Positions 1-12,500 of a DNA stretch of 64,000 nucleotides are shown here, one piece after another. A program made the position numbers and the translations under genes. The DNA comes from Mytilus trossulus (lineage: Eukaryota > Mollusca > Bivalvia > Mytilida > Mytilidae): assembly GCF_036588685.1 (NCBI RefSeq), contig NC_086378.1, positions 49,346,686-49,410,685 of the forward strand, given 5' to 3'. Under the pieces are notes generated by a model. That model saw only the letters and a program-made list of their open reading frames with translations, ran no database searches and was not told the DNA's origin. How positions within the stretch are numbered: the stretch's first letter is position 1; each line of letters starts with the position of its first letter.

Positions 1-2489
1 GATATACAATATATGACAAAAATAAATTAATTAATTAATAATAATATCTAACTTGTGGCCAAGAACAGTAGAATAAATATAAAATTCTATACGTTGGACA
101 TGATAAAACAAAACGATATTTGTCCTCCAAAACATTTATATTGCAACATATTATATTTTCTCTTTGAGTATTCAGATAATGACCAACTTCAACATTTAAT
201 CTAAGTGTGCCGCTACGCAAATACTGGTTTACATGTATATATATCGTTTGTGAATACAAAAATTACAATGTACCTTCACCCAAAAATGGACAGATTCATG
301 CTGTGATGTTCACTTAGCAGATTGTCTTTATATTCAAGAAGGTACTGATCTTGGGTCATAAAAATAAAAGTCAATCAACACCTAGGCTATATAGTATGAT
401 AAAGTTTTACCTTAAACTATTAATCTCACCAGGCGACAGTTAGACACAATTAATATACCCTTAAAAATCATAATCATGTTCTGACAGTTAGGTACCATTA
501 ACATACATGTATATATTCGAAATGCTAGACCTGATTGCATGCGTGTATTAAATTTACGTAAGTTTTTTGTGCTTAATTCAAATGCATCGGACATTGACAA
601 TTTTTTAAAGGAAGGGTATATGCATGGGTCGTGCAGCATTTTATTTTGATATATTGTGAAGCATACATGATATTGTATACAGAATATCTAGTTAATTTCA
701 ATGAGATTTAATAAGATTTTAAACAGAAAAAAGACACTTTTTGTTGTTGTACCTTCAGAAAGTAAATTAATTTTCACACATATATATATACATATATAGT
801 TTGGCATTTGATTACATACATTAAATGAACAGTTCTGTCGTATATTTGTTTTTGTGTCAGAAAATTCACGTTAGTATGTAGAAAAATGATACTAAATGCG
901 AAAAAAATAATGTTATATTACAGTTGCTACCCCCCCTTTTTGGACAAAAAGAAAACAATTGTTGTCATTTTGTCGATAGCAATGAGGTCTTTAAGATTTA
1001 AGAGTGAAATATCTGCTTACTTGGATCTTTTGGCATACATGATCCTTCTTTTTGACAAGTTTCGCGAAAGCGATACTAAGCGATCCTAGATTCCGTTTCA
1101 GCATTTAGGTTCAGACTGTGGTTAAAATTTTGTTTTACATCAAAATCGTTGTCAAACATAATGGAATTTCGGGATTTTGGGGCAGAAGCTTCTTTATGTC
1201 CAAAATACAGTATATATGCAGGGCAAAATTTTGCAAATATTTATTTACATTTTCCGTATTTTACTACAAGATGGACTTCGTTTTTCCTAAACAGTTAATT
1301 TCATGTTTTGTATGAGGTTAAAGATTTTCATGCATTCATCAATAACCGTTTTGTTTAAACGTCCAGTTGCAAGTTAAATGCATATCCATGCAGGTCAAGA
1401 TCATGATAATGATATATGAATATTGAAACTATTGTGTTCTACATTGCGCTGGACTGTACTCGTTTGTTCAAAATGCAACAGTCAGAGTAAAGACATTGTA
1501 TAAATCAAGTGAAAGCGGCTTTTTGGCTAAGAGTTTCATTCCATATGACGACCTATAGCTGTTTGATTTTATGGGAACTTATATTTCATGGATTGAACAA
1601 GGAACGTATTAACTGTTCCAAGTTTTAGCGATCAGATTATTTATACAATATTGAAAGCATAACATTTATGAACCCATAGTTATTTTTTATTGAATACATC
1701 GCATAATATCAATTCATTGCGACTATGTGTGATGACCAGCATCAACATTTTAAAAAGCTCCGGTTTAGATTGCTTATTTATATTTTCCCGACAAAAGCTA
1801 AACAGAATAAATAATGTAGTGTCACCAGTGTATGATATACTGTTTTGTCAATTAATGCCATTACACCAGCATGTTTCTGGAAATTATTCTCAATCGCCAA
1901 AAATGATATTCTGCACATAAACTTCCTCAAAGTTCTAAACAGCCTCCAGTGACTTGAAGGATCTCGTTCCTTCTTTAGAGGTCCTTCTTTGTCAAATTTT
2001 TGGTTTTTGGTTATTTGCAAGCCGTAATTTCAAATTTCTTTTCCAAATTTCTCCCGTTATTTTCAAACACTATGGTTCGAAATTTTTCACAATTTTTTTG
2101 TTTTACTTTTTTTAATATAAACATAAACAAACAAAAAACAGATGACACTCAACGACTTCACAGGTAAACGGGAATGCGGCGGGCGTCCTAATAAACGCCT
2201 ATTAAACATCGAATATTGATGTGTACCATATATGAATTTGCCCCCAGTTGATCCAAATCTCGCATATTCTCGTATGACCCACTCAGAATTCTAGGTCGCG
2301 AACAAGCTTTCCCTGAACTAGTGTATTACAATGCTTATACAAGTTTTTTTATTAACTGTTCAGGTAATAATAAAATGCATGTTTTTATTTTGCAAAGCTA
2401 TCATCCAACATCACAACTTAGCATAATATATTAACATCCCAAAATCTTGAATTTAAAGTATTCTTTATAACTCATTATTATATTTATAG
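1..2489. other. AT-rich non-coding DNA, probably intron of the SMPD3-like gene
   Basis: I see no exon, RNA gene or full-length repeat here. The short ORFs lack splice context and protein-like composition. Because the first recognisable exon downstream begins in the middle of the catalytic domain of a neutral sphingomyelinase, this stretch is most simply an intron of that gene, with the N-terminal exon(s) left of the window. Confidence 0.5.
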
Positions 2490-4719
2490 GAATGGAAGAC
2501 ATAATACAAAAACAACTAGATGAGATATTGTCATGGACCAAAAAGTTCCGCGAGGAATCAGTCAAATCAGAAGATATTGTTGTATTTGATGTGTTATGTG
2601 GGGATTTCAATTTTGACAATATTTCTCCAAGTATGTCATTATAGTTTTGAATAATTTTGCCTTATTTGAATGAAATATATCTTGAGGAACATCAACATTA
2701 TAATAGCTGCACCACAAAAATTTATCCCACGAAATAGCCTGCTAAAAGTCAATATTATGATAGACACAAAACACTCTAAATTACAAAAATGATCAGCAAA
2801 GCAAGATCTGTTAATTTAACATCATCTATTCTCGTCTACAATGTTGGAAAGTGTATTTTGTTTGATATTTCCAGAGACCAAGATGAGCTACACAGGGTCT
2901 TTAGAGCCTTAAGTTTTATTGATTTATAACAGACAATTTTTTTTATAAATATGAAAATTCATCATTTTTATTTTTTTATTTTATAACTTTTTATCCAGTT
3001 GATGAACCTTGTACAAGACATAAGTTGTTTGATGTGTATGAAGATGTGTGTCGTATCAGTCCAGGACAAGATCAAGATTGGACAGTAGGTATGACACAAC
3101 ATTGTAGTCTAACATGATATGATTTTTCACTTTTTTCTAGAAGAGTGATAGAATTGTAGACCCTACCCACATCACAAGTTTTAAAAGCAGACTTATCTAC
3201 TGCTCTATGAGTGTTTGTACTGTATTCTACTTAATAGGATTGTCAGGCACATAACTCCCAATATACGCCAACACGCATGTGTGTGCAGAACAAAATATTT
3301 TTTTTATGATTTCCACCATTATATGTTAGAGTTTATAAAATCGGATACATTTCTATTTGATCGATCATCACTTAAAGACAGTCTTCCAACCGTCTGAACT
3401 AAAAACGCATAAATTTTATCATACTTTATCAATGTTGATTTGTCCTAATGGTATTTTTCTTATTATGTCCCCGTAGAATGGCTTTACGCATGTACATCCT
3501 TACACCCATTGGAAATTGGTTTCCACTCTTCCACTGTAGTATGAATGTTTATCATTTGTTTTGACACAGGTACAGAGATGAGACAAATGTGTCTGTGGGA
3601 GGAACAAATTTCCTCTCCAGAAGGTCTGAAAGAAGCTTTAGAGGACCCCATTCTAAGACATAGATATGTAGTAGACGGTAATATAAAGGATGGTACAATG
3701 AGAGAAATCTGTAAGACCAAACCCTTGGAAGACAAGGATGTAAAAACTAAACTGATGGGTGTGTCTGGTAAAAGGAGAATTGATTATATTCTCTACAGAA
3801 AAGATACCCCATTGGTAAGATTTTATGTTTCATTAAAAAGTCATTTCATAAAGATTATTATTGGTTAAGGGTGTATCTTGTAGTTGTTTACATAAGTAAA
3901 TAGGGAATGTGTCAAAGAGACAACTACCAGACCAAAGAATAGAAAACAGTCAAAGGCCACCAATAAGTCTTCAACACATAGAGAACATTTGCACTAGGAG
4001 GCGGGGTTTAACTGACACTTAACAAAAGTGTGTACTAGTTCAGTGAAAATGAACGTCATACGAAACTCCAAAACATATAAATGAACAAGAATTAAAAATC
4101 ATACAAGACTGATAAAGGTCAGAGGCTCCTGACTAGGAACATGCACAAAAATGCAGCAAGGTTAAACATGTTTTGTGAGATCTCAACCTTCCCACTATAC
4201 TCTCAGCTGTAGAAAAAATAAACACACATCAATCAGTAAAATAATAGTAAAATATTTGTTGTTGTCTTGTTGATATCTGTCTCATTGGTAATCATAACAC
4301 ATCTCCTTATTTTATTATCATTTAAACAAATAAGCCAATATAATATCTCTTTTAATATTTTTTTCAATTTTGAATTTTTGAGACACAAGGGAGATAATTC
4401 ATAATACTTCCTAAGGAAAAATGTGACGTTTTCAGTTCAAGGATTTAGGGATTCGCTTAGCCCATAGAATATTTGAATGATGTCAGATATAAGCATATAC
4501 TAAAAGATATTTTCTGTTCATAGACAGGATATGAATAAAAATTATCACTGAAGAGTTGAAGCCCTTTATAATACTATAGAATAGTAAAAGATTACTATAT
4601 TTAGTTGACGTATATTTGTTGTCTCTTTTCAGGCCGTACAGAATTTCAGCTTTGTTACTAGACTAGCCACACTTACTGACCACATTCCAGTCACCATGAC
4701 ATTTTCTAGTCAACAGTAA
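2490..4719 (+). CDS. SMPD3: Neutral sphingomyelinase 2-like (SMPD3), last four exons, 5' partial
   Basis: The C-terminal half of a Mg-dependent neutral sphingomyelinase, which cleaves sphingomyelin to ceramide and phosphocholine at the inner leaflet of plasma and Golgi membranes. Exons joined by GT-AG introns in consistent phase: 2490-2630, 2999-3088, 3570-3814, 4633-4719 (TAA). Exon 1 shown carries the DNase I-fold motif VLCGDFNFDN. Exon 2 encodes the 'DVYEDVCRISPGQDQDW' segment typical of nSMase2. Exon 3 has RRIDYILY, and the last exon has the catalytic-histidine motif LTDHIPVTM followed by a short tail (FSSQQ). Order and spacing match vertebrate SMPD3 as I know it. The N-terminal membrane segments and the first part of the catalytic domain lie outside the window. 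The 3' end overlaps a tandem repeat (4676-5095). Family assignment is strong; nSMase2 rather than another nSMase is an inference from these motifs. Confidence 0.88.
3899..4210 (+). repeat. Dispersed mussel repeat, family 1 (SMPD3 intron)
   Basis: Begins 'tagggaatgtgtcaaagag' and runs through 'caaaggccaccaataag', 'gaggctcctgac' and 'gtgagatctcaacc'. The same sequence occurs reversed at 33575-33890 and in part at 57985-58115, 19470-19520, 50121-50175 and 62787-62822. I recognise it as a very common Mytilus interspersed repeat but cannot assign it to a class. It lies in the intron before the last SMPD3 exon. Confidence 0.7.
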
Positions 4720-5095
4720 CTTTATAACTTACAGTATAATGCTTTGCAATAGATGGATGAAAAGATGAACAAAAGGAGAGAACATAGTAGTTATCATATT
4801 TAAATATTATCATATCAAACTTTACCACATTCTGCTCACAACGATATTTTCTAGTCAACAGTAACTGGACCCGTGAAAAGATGAACAAAAGGAGGGAACA
4901 GAGTAAAAAGTATATTTAATTATTATCATGTCAATATCAAGCACATTCAGGTCACAAAATGACAATGTTATTTCTAGTCAATAGTTAATTTTAATGTAAC
5001 TGTAAGAGGCATTGCAATGGAGAGATGAAAAGATGAAAAAATGTGGGAATAAAGGAGATATTATATCTAATTATTATCTTATCAAAAGTATTATA
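4676..5095 (+). repeat. Degenerate tandem repeat spanning the SMPD3 stop codon and 3' flank
   Basis: About three diverged copies of a roughly 120-150 bp unit. Shared blocks are 'attttctagtcaacagtaac' at 4701-4720 and again near 4845-4864 (diverged in copy 3 near 4970-4990), and 'gatgaaaagatgaa' followed by 'aggag' near 4754, 4875 and 5024. Each unit also contains a 'taattattatc..atatcaa'-like block. The first unit contains the last codons and the TAA of SMPD3, so the repeat arose by duplicating the coding end plus 3' UTR. Confidence 0.65.
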
Positions 5096-5528
5096 AAAAG
5101 CTGAATTATACAAAACTTGTTTTTATTTTTAAATGCAAAGATATTACATATTCCAAAGTGTATTTTAAGATATATTTGTTCTTTATTGGCTTTATTCAGG
5201 TAATATTTTATTTTTAGACTTCTATTGAAAAGTTAAATGTTTATGGACTGAGCTTAGACCATTATATTAATAACACACAGGTGTATATAAAAAAAAATGT
5301 ATATATATATATTCAAGAATAAAGATTTAGTTGTTTGTTTTCTGTGATTATTATTTTAAATGATAGCATTATTTATTTTCTTATTCCAAACAAAAAAATA
5401 CATTATGGTTGATATATAATTGTATATTTTAAGCATTAATAACCTTTTACAACCAAAAATTATATTTTGGTTATATTTATTTTAAAATAATAATTGATTA
5501 TCTCAACAGAATAGATTTCCTTGTTTGA

Positions 5529-6138
5529 GCTGTTAGAGTAGGGTGCTCATTTTCGCCACATCTTTTCATGTTTTCTACAGTTTCTGTTCAGGTCTACATG
5601 TTTTTGAAGTATACGGATCTATATGAAGATTACTTCAAATGCAAAATATTCTTAAGCTTGAAAACGTGTTTGCTTGAATATAATCATCTGAAAAGTTAGA
5701 TTAAAGGGTGTTTGAAATTTCTTGATTTTTTGTCAATGGAGGACACATATTAGCCGTTTTTACACATCTATTTTAAATTAAATAACCACAGCTTTTAGCA
5801 ACATTGATCAAATTAATTTCATTATAGACGAAAAGCAGACATTTCAAAGGTGTTATGAACTGAAATTTAGGGGCATTCAGTCAAAGAATTACATAGAAAT
5901 ACTTCTTTGAATTTGTGTTTTTTCTTTGGGAAATTGGCCAAAAATTGTTGTCCGTTTTTCGGTCCTTTTCAGTAGGTGCCACAATTTTGTCTCAGTTTTA
6001 AAAAACAATCATATTTGTAATAAAATATCATTTACCAGCATATGTCTCCCATTTCAGCCATCCTTTGAAGTTTTTACACCTCAATGTCATAAAACGGCGA
6101 AATTGTGTCCCCGGCGAATATGGGCACCCAACTCTACA
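5529..6138. repeat. Inverted-repeat element of about 600 bp (MITE-like)
   Basis: The left end has 'agggtgctcattttcgcc' at about 5539-5556. The right end has the near inverse 'ggcgaatatgggcaccca' at about 6113-6130. Flanking bases (tagagt / actcta) extend the inverted match. No transposase is visible between them. Target-site duplication is unclear. Confidence 0.4.
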
Positions 6139-7225
6139 GCAAAAGTGAGAAAAGCAATTTTTGAGATGTCCAATGATGATCTGTTTATTGTTATGAACCT
6201 ATGAAGACTTTGTTAATTTTCTTGACATTGGCACATATTACCTTAGTTTCTGGCAATAATTTTCACATCACTCAACTCCATCTTCATATCACGACCTCGC
6301 TGAGAAAGGAAATTATCAGTCAGCAAGCTCAAAGGAAAAATTTGTAAAATAGCGATAAATGATTTTACATCCAAAATAAAAGCATAACCATTTTCTTATT
6401 GAAATATTAAAAACGTACACCAATATGTTGGGATTGGTTTACAACATGATCAACAATGGAAATTCAACCAATGACGTAACATTATTTTCATGTTGGTGTA
6501 CGAACAATGAGATTGCCCATAGTCCTTTTGATTCTGATAGGCGATTGATGATATATATTTGTATTTTTTAGATTAAAACATTACTAATTTTTTTTTAGCA
6601 ATCAAACACTCATGCATACATGTGCAAGTGTTGTAATTGTATGTTTTGAGGGAAACCTAAATTTATTCCCCTTGACAATAGAAAATATTTTGTTACTTTA
6701 AGAAAATATTTATGAAATTTACAAGAAAGAGTTAATAGAGTTATATCTTTTGTACATGCATGATATTATATGAATAATTTATGTATATTATTTAATAATA
6801 ATTAATTAATGTAAATTCATAATAATTTTTGCTTTAATCACTATTGTTGATCAATTGACAAAATGGCTGTTCAATTATAACAATTTCAGTACATGCTGCA
6901 TGCAAATAGTTCTATAAAAATTTCAAACGCCAGTTATTATTTTTTGAAACATTACTCTTTGCATTTAATATTCAAAGTAATAAAAACATTGCAAAAGTTT
7001 CAACATTTACAGTATCTTCTATTGTATATTACATTTGAAGTTTTTTTGTTGTAGCAGTGTAAACTTTCGTTTTCAGCAAAAATAATGTTCTTGGGAGCAA
7101 AAGGAAACCCATTGAAATTTGCACCTAGTAAACAAAAACACAAAATACAGGTATTATATAAGGTTATAAACCAACTAAGTACATTATTGCCAAAAGTGAC
7201 TGTTTATTAAAAATTACATATTTTC

Positions 7226-7345
7226 TGTAATGGCCATGTTTTCCTGAAATGGCCCTGTTTTTCTGTAATGGCCCTGTATTAATGCCCTGTTTTTCTTCAA
7301 TGGCCCTGTATTGATGCCCAGTTTGTCTGTATTAAGCCCAGTTAG
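7226..7345. repeat. Short tandem repeat of a 'taatggccctgtttttctg' unit
   Basis: Five to six imperfect copies of a unit around 'aatggccctgtttttctg' in direct orientation, with single-base variation and alternate 'tgcccagtttgtctgta' versions at the 3' end. Non-coding; no associated gene. Confidence 0.6.
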
Positions 7346-8039
7346 GGTTTTTAATAAAAAAAAAAAATAAGTTGTAAAGAGTATAATACCTTTTTTGTAT
7401 TTTATTTAATTTAGTAACCAGCAACCAACATTAAAGAATCATATAAAGGGATCACTGTTCATTCTGTTTTTCAACACATAACTTCTTTCAACTTACAACT
7501 TTAAATATACCAAATATCCAAGATGTTAATTTGAAAGAAGTATATTTAAAGCTTTATCATGATTATGTACAAATTATTTTTTAAAAACTAAACTGTCATT
7601 AAAAAGGTAAGAGAGTACATCAAGTTTGCAGCAACAAATACACTTTTGTTCAGCTGGTTAATAAATGTATTAAGAAATGGGTGTTTTTATAATAGCCCTG
7701 TTATATGTTCTCGGTCAGTAATATTTTTGTAAATGTATAGGAAACTTGTCTAAAAAAGGACAAAAGTATGTGCAGCGATGGAAATGTGGTTAAACATAAT
7801 TGTGATATTTGTTAATTTTGATATGTATGTAAAAGATCGCATAGAAGTTTTATATTTTTTTACTTTTATAATTATGTTTGTTAATTTTTAAGTGGAGAGA
7901 TGTAATTGTTATCTCAAATAAAATATATTTAAAAAAATCATTCAGTGCTTTTTATGCAATGCTTGAGGCCTCCTTGGCTGTATGGTCTAAGTAGTTCATC
8001 CATAGTAACTGAATCATTTACTCATCAACACTTAAGCTG

Positions 8040-8205
8040 TGAATGTGGAACTCCTACAAATCACAGGTGCATATTATTCCAGTGGCAGATCAAGGTTTGA
8101 ACCCCCCTTTATTTTGGACGATAAATGCATTTGAATGGGAACATATAGTTTGACCCCCCCCCCCTTTTTTACTCAGGGTGGGGAAATCTGCCCCTGGATT
8201 CCAAT
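8040..8205. repeat. Fragment of a polyC-rich dispersed repeat
   Basis: Contains 'ccagtggcagatcaagg', a run of C near 8155-8165 and 'atctgcccctggattcc'. This resembles the mussel repeat whose ends read 'agtggcggatcc'; a related copy with an inverted end 'gtggatccgccactg' lies at 53815-53955. Degenerate. Confidence 0.4.
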
Positions 8206-8212
8206 CTTAGTT

Positions 8213-8310
8213 GAGTATGGCTGCCAGTTTTCCTGATGAAGGTTATTTGTTTCTCTTAGGGAACTCCATCTCCTCAACCAATAAAAACTGGCAGCCATGT
8301 TATAGCCATT
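8213..8310. repeat. Small inverted repeat (hairpin) 'ggctgccagttttc'
   Basis: 'tatggctgccagtttt' at about 8217-8232 is inverted as 'aaaactggcagccat' at about 8284-8298, around a loop of about 50 bases. A short MITE-like or stem-loop sequence without coding content. Confidence 0.5.
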
Positions 8311-8464
8311 GGTGCTGAATTTGGCAATACAAGCTAACAATCAATCAATCAGTAAATCAGATCCAATTAATATTGGATAGTTGTCTCATTGGCAACTATA
8401 CCTGTACATCTCCTTAATTTCATATATATCAAACATCATGGGTAAGTTATGCTCAGAGTTTTTT

Positions 8465-8760
8465 TATGCCCCACCTACGATAGTAGAGGGGCATTATGTT
8501 TTCTGGTCTGTGTGTCCGTTCGTCTGTCCGTCCGTCCGTCCATCCGTCCGTCCGTCCGTTCGTTCGTTCGTCTTTCCGTCTGTCCCGCTTCAGATTCAAG
8601 TTTTTGGTCGAGTTACACATGTTCCCTATGATATTATCTTTTTAATTTTAATGCTAAATTAGTGATTTTTCACAATTACCACGGTCCACTGAACATAGAA
8701 AATGATAGTGAAGATGGGGCATCCGTGTATTGGGGACACATTTCTTGTTTGTGATCTAAT
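8465..8760 (+). repeat. Dispersed 'tgccccacctacgat' repeat with an internal CCGT microsatellite
   Basis: Starts 'atgccccacctacgatagta' and ends near 'ggggcatccgtgtattgggg'. The middle carries an array of tccg/ttcg tetramers (about 8517-8575). A second copy, with a much shorter tetramer tract, lies in the SELENON intron at 61393-61640. The internal GCCCC and GGGGC are inverted relative to each other. I recognise it as common in bivalve genomes but do not assign a class. The ORF reading through the tetramers (RPSVRPSV...) is an artefact. Confidence 0.7.
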
Positions 8761-9194
8761 TCAACGTTCAGTTCTTTTATTGATGTAAGAAACTGGAGTG
8801 TCTGGAGATAACCACCACCTTTTAGCAGGAACATTTCCAACTGAACTAAACTAAAATGTAACGAGTCAAGCAAACACTTTTTTTTATATTTCAATGTTCC
8901 TGTCTGCAGTTACCTTTCCTATCAAGCTTAAAGTCGCTGGGAGATTTGTAATGCAGAAGTGAGGATATATGAATAATTTAAAATAATTACCAATAGTAAT
9001 CAAATATGAAGTGAAAAGAATCGCAAACACCATCATAAATAAATAAATAAACTATTCATTATGAATATTGGAAATAATACACAATTGAGGTATATTAACA
9101 TTTTACTAGTAAAGTTTATAACAGTTTCAACATAATTATGTTAGAATATGAACACAATTTGGTATTCTCAATTTTGTTTACCATTGATGTTTTT

Positions 9195-9470
9195 TTTTTC
9201 TCTTTGTGATCTAACGCTGCTTTCAGCACCATTCACCATTCCGTGGCGGTAGGTTTTTTTGTGTGGATTTATAGGGAACCGGATTGTGAAGAAAGAACCA
9301 TCGCCCTTCCACAAGAAATCTAACCATTCTATTCAATTCAGATTGGAATCCATTACACCTACCACGGGCGGGGCTCCAACTTACAACCTGCAATGTTGCA
9401 TGAATGTCTAGTGGTACAGTAGCTGCATGAACAACTTAAACCACTATACCATACCAAGCCCCCTCGATTT
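9195..9470 (-). mobile_element. tRNA-derived SINE, minus orientation (upstream of channel copy A)
   Basis: On the minus strand it begins with a tRNA-like head. A box A-like 'tggtatagtggtttaag' lies at about 9435-9453 and a box B-like 'ggttgtaagttggagccc' at about 9371-9388. A tail follows, containing 'ctgaaagcagcgttagatc', a motif I associate with mollusc SINE/LINE tails. A homologous copy lies at the equivalent place in channel copy B (40910-41165), so the insertion predates the duplication. Confidence 0.5.
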
Positions 9471-9567
9471 GCATACGAAAATAATACTGTACAATTGTTT
9501 TATTAAATCAAATTAAATGGTGAAATTATATAATTATTGATCATGAATTGTGATTTGGATTTTTCAG

Positions 9568-12500
9568 TTTGTTTTGGCTGTGCTCGTTTCTAGCCTGCGC
9601 TGTTTACCTGACTTATGTGATGATTCAAGAATTAGGAAATTACTACAATTACCCTACCTACACAACACTTGAAGTGGAGAGACATTCTGAAATTGAATTT
9701 CCTGCAGTAACTATTTGTAATTTAAATTCATTAAGCAAATCATTAGTCTTGAATGATTCTAGAGTTGATAATTACTATTTAAGTATTGGACCACGAGATA
9801 TATTTGGTCTGTACAACGAGTTCAATTGGAGTGATCCATTTTATGAACAAAACGGATTTTTCAGCAACAGAACTGTGGAAGACATCTTATTGGAACATAA
9901 AAAATTACATTATGGTCTGTTTAATTCATTTATGTTTGATCAAACCTCCTACCTGGATTCCGAAGAATATTTCTCTGTGGAGTTAAAACCGAACGGACCA
10001 TGCCTTACTTCGAAAAAAACCAAAATATTCAACACGTCATATACAGGGTCCGAATACAACTTTGTAATGTGGTTGGATGTAGACCGTGATAATAGTTATT
10101 TTGGCCAATGGTTAGGAGAAGGGGTACAGGTAAAGATATTTATTACATATTTGCAATAATTCATAATTATATATATATAGAATAGCTCGAATACGTTACT
10201 GTTTATTTACATAAGTTAAAGAGATTCGCAGTTCGGCACAGTAGAACTTGACTAAATGGTTACTTCCCCAACTGTAATAATCAATTATTAACCTCCTGTA
10301 AATAGTTGGTGCAAGTCGGTAGCTAACTTGCTTCAAATTTGCAGCTAGCGAACACAGAGTCTGTATTGTCGGCATGCCCGCTGCAAATACCCTGTAGGTC
10401 TGCTGCAAATAATTTACCATGCAAATCTGTGTTTGCTGCACATGTACACCTGCAGCAAACATTTTTATGCAAATTAATCTTTTAATATGTAATTCTGCAA
10501 TGCTCTTGCAAACATTTAGTATTGTCTAAGATTTCTGCAATCTAGCTGTGAACATCTCTTATATTCTTGCTTTTCCGGCAATCTTACCGCAAGCTTGCAG
10601 CAAAAGACTAGCTGGAATGTTTGTAGGAGGTTCGTAGCTAGCTGCTAACATCTGCAAACATTATTTTCAAAGGATTCCTGCAATTTTTTTGTTTGCAGCA
10701 AACCTGCAGCAAGTCTGCAAACATTTCAGTTCTGTAAGGGTTACAATCTTTACAAAGACAACCCTTGAATGTATATGTATAAAAATTATTTTATTTCGTA
10801 TCAAGTGTTATTTCCTGTTGAATAAAATGTTGTCATTCAAAAACACCCATCATAAATTGGAAACCGTATGCTGTGGGGAATAAATCTAGCATTTGAAATT
10901 GTTTTGAAATATTTCATCAAATACTCATGCAAAAACCAAAAAGATGTAAACACTCATTGTACTGGATTGTTTTCGCAAAGGAGCAATCTGTCAAATAGGC
11001 CACCCAAAGAACCCTCAGAAATTTGTTGCAAGGGGCATTTACATGCATAGAGCATGTCAATATCTCTACACAAAACATTGGGTTAACGTCTTTATTCTGA
11101 CATGGCTGCTAATTTATACATCCAGCGCAGCCAAACGGACGCCTAATTTTTCATGGGTTTTCCTTCGGTCGGAAGAAAACCAAAAGAGACCATATTTCTT
11201 TACTAAGATTAATGTTTGGATGTTGAAAGGTATTTACCATTACCATTTGTACTTAAAGTTTAAAATTATTTAAAATAATATTTACATGCAGGAACAACAA
11301 CTGTAAACACATTGCAGATTCATGGTCATCGTTGTGCAAACAATTGCGCAATTATTGTAGACAGATAAGTATGATAGATATAAACTTCTAATTATTTTTC
11401 ACCATGGTCTTGTTTCTTAACAACTGGAAAATTGTTGACCCTTTAATTAAATTATTTCATTTAAGCATACTGAAACCTGACTTTTTCTTTTAGTTCACAG
11501 TTCACGACAAGGAGGAAGATCCCCACTTTCAAGGCTCCAGTGGATACTATATTGAACCTGGGCACGAGTATTACGGCGCGCTGATGAAATACACGGTAAG
11601 TTATTCTATCATTAAATATTACATGAAGTATTCATGTATCGCTTGGTGGTCATATATTCCTTGATCTCGTTTGTCGATGGGATTTCGACTATCTGATGTT
11701 TACACCTACATCTCCTTTTATCCACATACAATACCATTGTGCTCTGCCATAATGTATTCCTATAGATCCATTAGATTTAATTGGTAATTTAGAATTGGTA
11801 ATAAATGAAACCAAAACAAAATAAACATGACGAATACATCAACAAAGTAAAAACTAATAAGTAAAATAAAACACTACAAAAATAAAACTGATTATTGAGA
11901 ACCAGAAACCTATAACTCCGATACAGTTGCTCTGTTGCAGCAACAACGTCACAACTGGTACGGGGTGTTTTTTCAAACACAACTTAAAACTGCGAGTTCA
12001 CTTCAGAAAGGCGCGTAAAGTAAACAAAGGCGCTCGTCGAAATAAGAAGACAATAAAAAATTGAACAATCATGACCAATCATGCAACGTTCCTACATGAG
12101 GCAAATATGATAACGATATAGAGTCTCAAAATTTAAAAAAAATATTTGAAAATGGCTAAGAAACAGGTAGAATGCAAAACTTTGCCGTGCATGTTTTCCC
12201 CGCTGTCGAGTATAAATAAAGTTTATATTTCTAGATACTTAATTGTTGTTCTTTTTACACTGCAAATCCGTCAACTGTTCCAAACGAAATATTTTTATCA
12301 ACGTAAACATTCTACGAACTGAGTGAATTCTGTAATGACAGTTTAAATAAAACGCTACGAAAACGCAATATCAAAATTAAAAACAACACGATGTAAATCC
12401 AATGAAATCTGGCTGAATTAACACAGTTTGAATATAAATATTGTTTCTGTATTGTTAATAAGTGCTATTTTCTCCACATTTTTGGTCGGTGTGAGAAAAA

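Larger units (their letters stand above)
5096..8035. other. Intergenic region between SMPD3 and the first channel copy
   Basis: No gene recognised. It holds an inverted-repeat element (5529-6138), a short tandem repeat (7226-7345) and otherwise AT-rich sequence. I looked here in particular for a first exon of the downstream channel gene (a Ser/Thr..His-Gly motif before a GT donor) and did not find one. Confidence 0.5.

Noticed and set aside
5926..6204. 92-codon ORF
   Set aside because: Spans the right end of an inverted-repeat element; no conserved motif and no splice context.
8381..8662. ORF with RPSVRPSV repeats
   Set aside because: Produced by the CCGT microsatellite in a dispersed repeat; no splice sites or homologous features.
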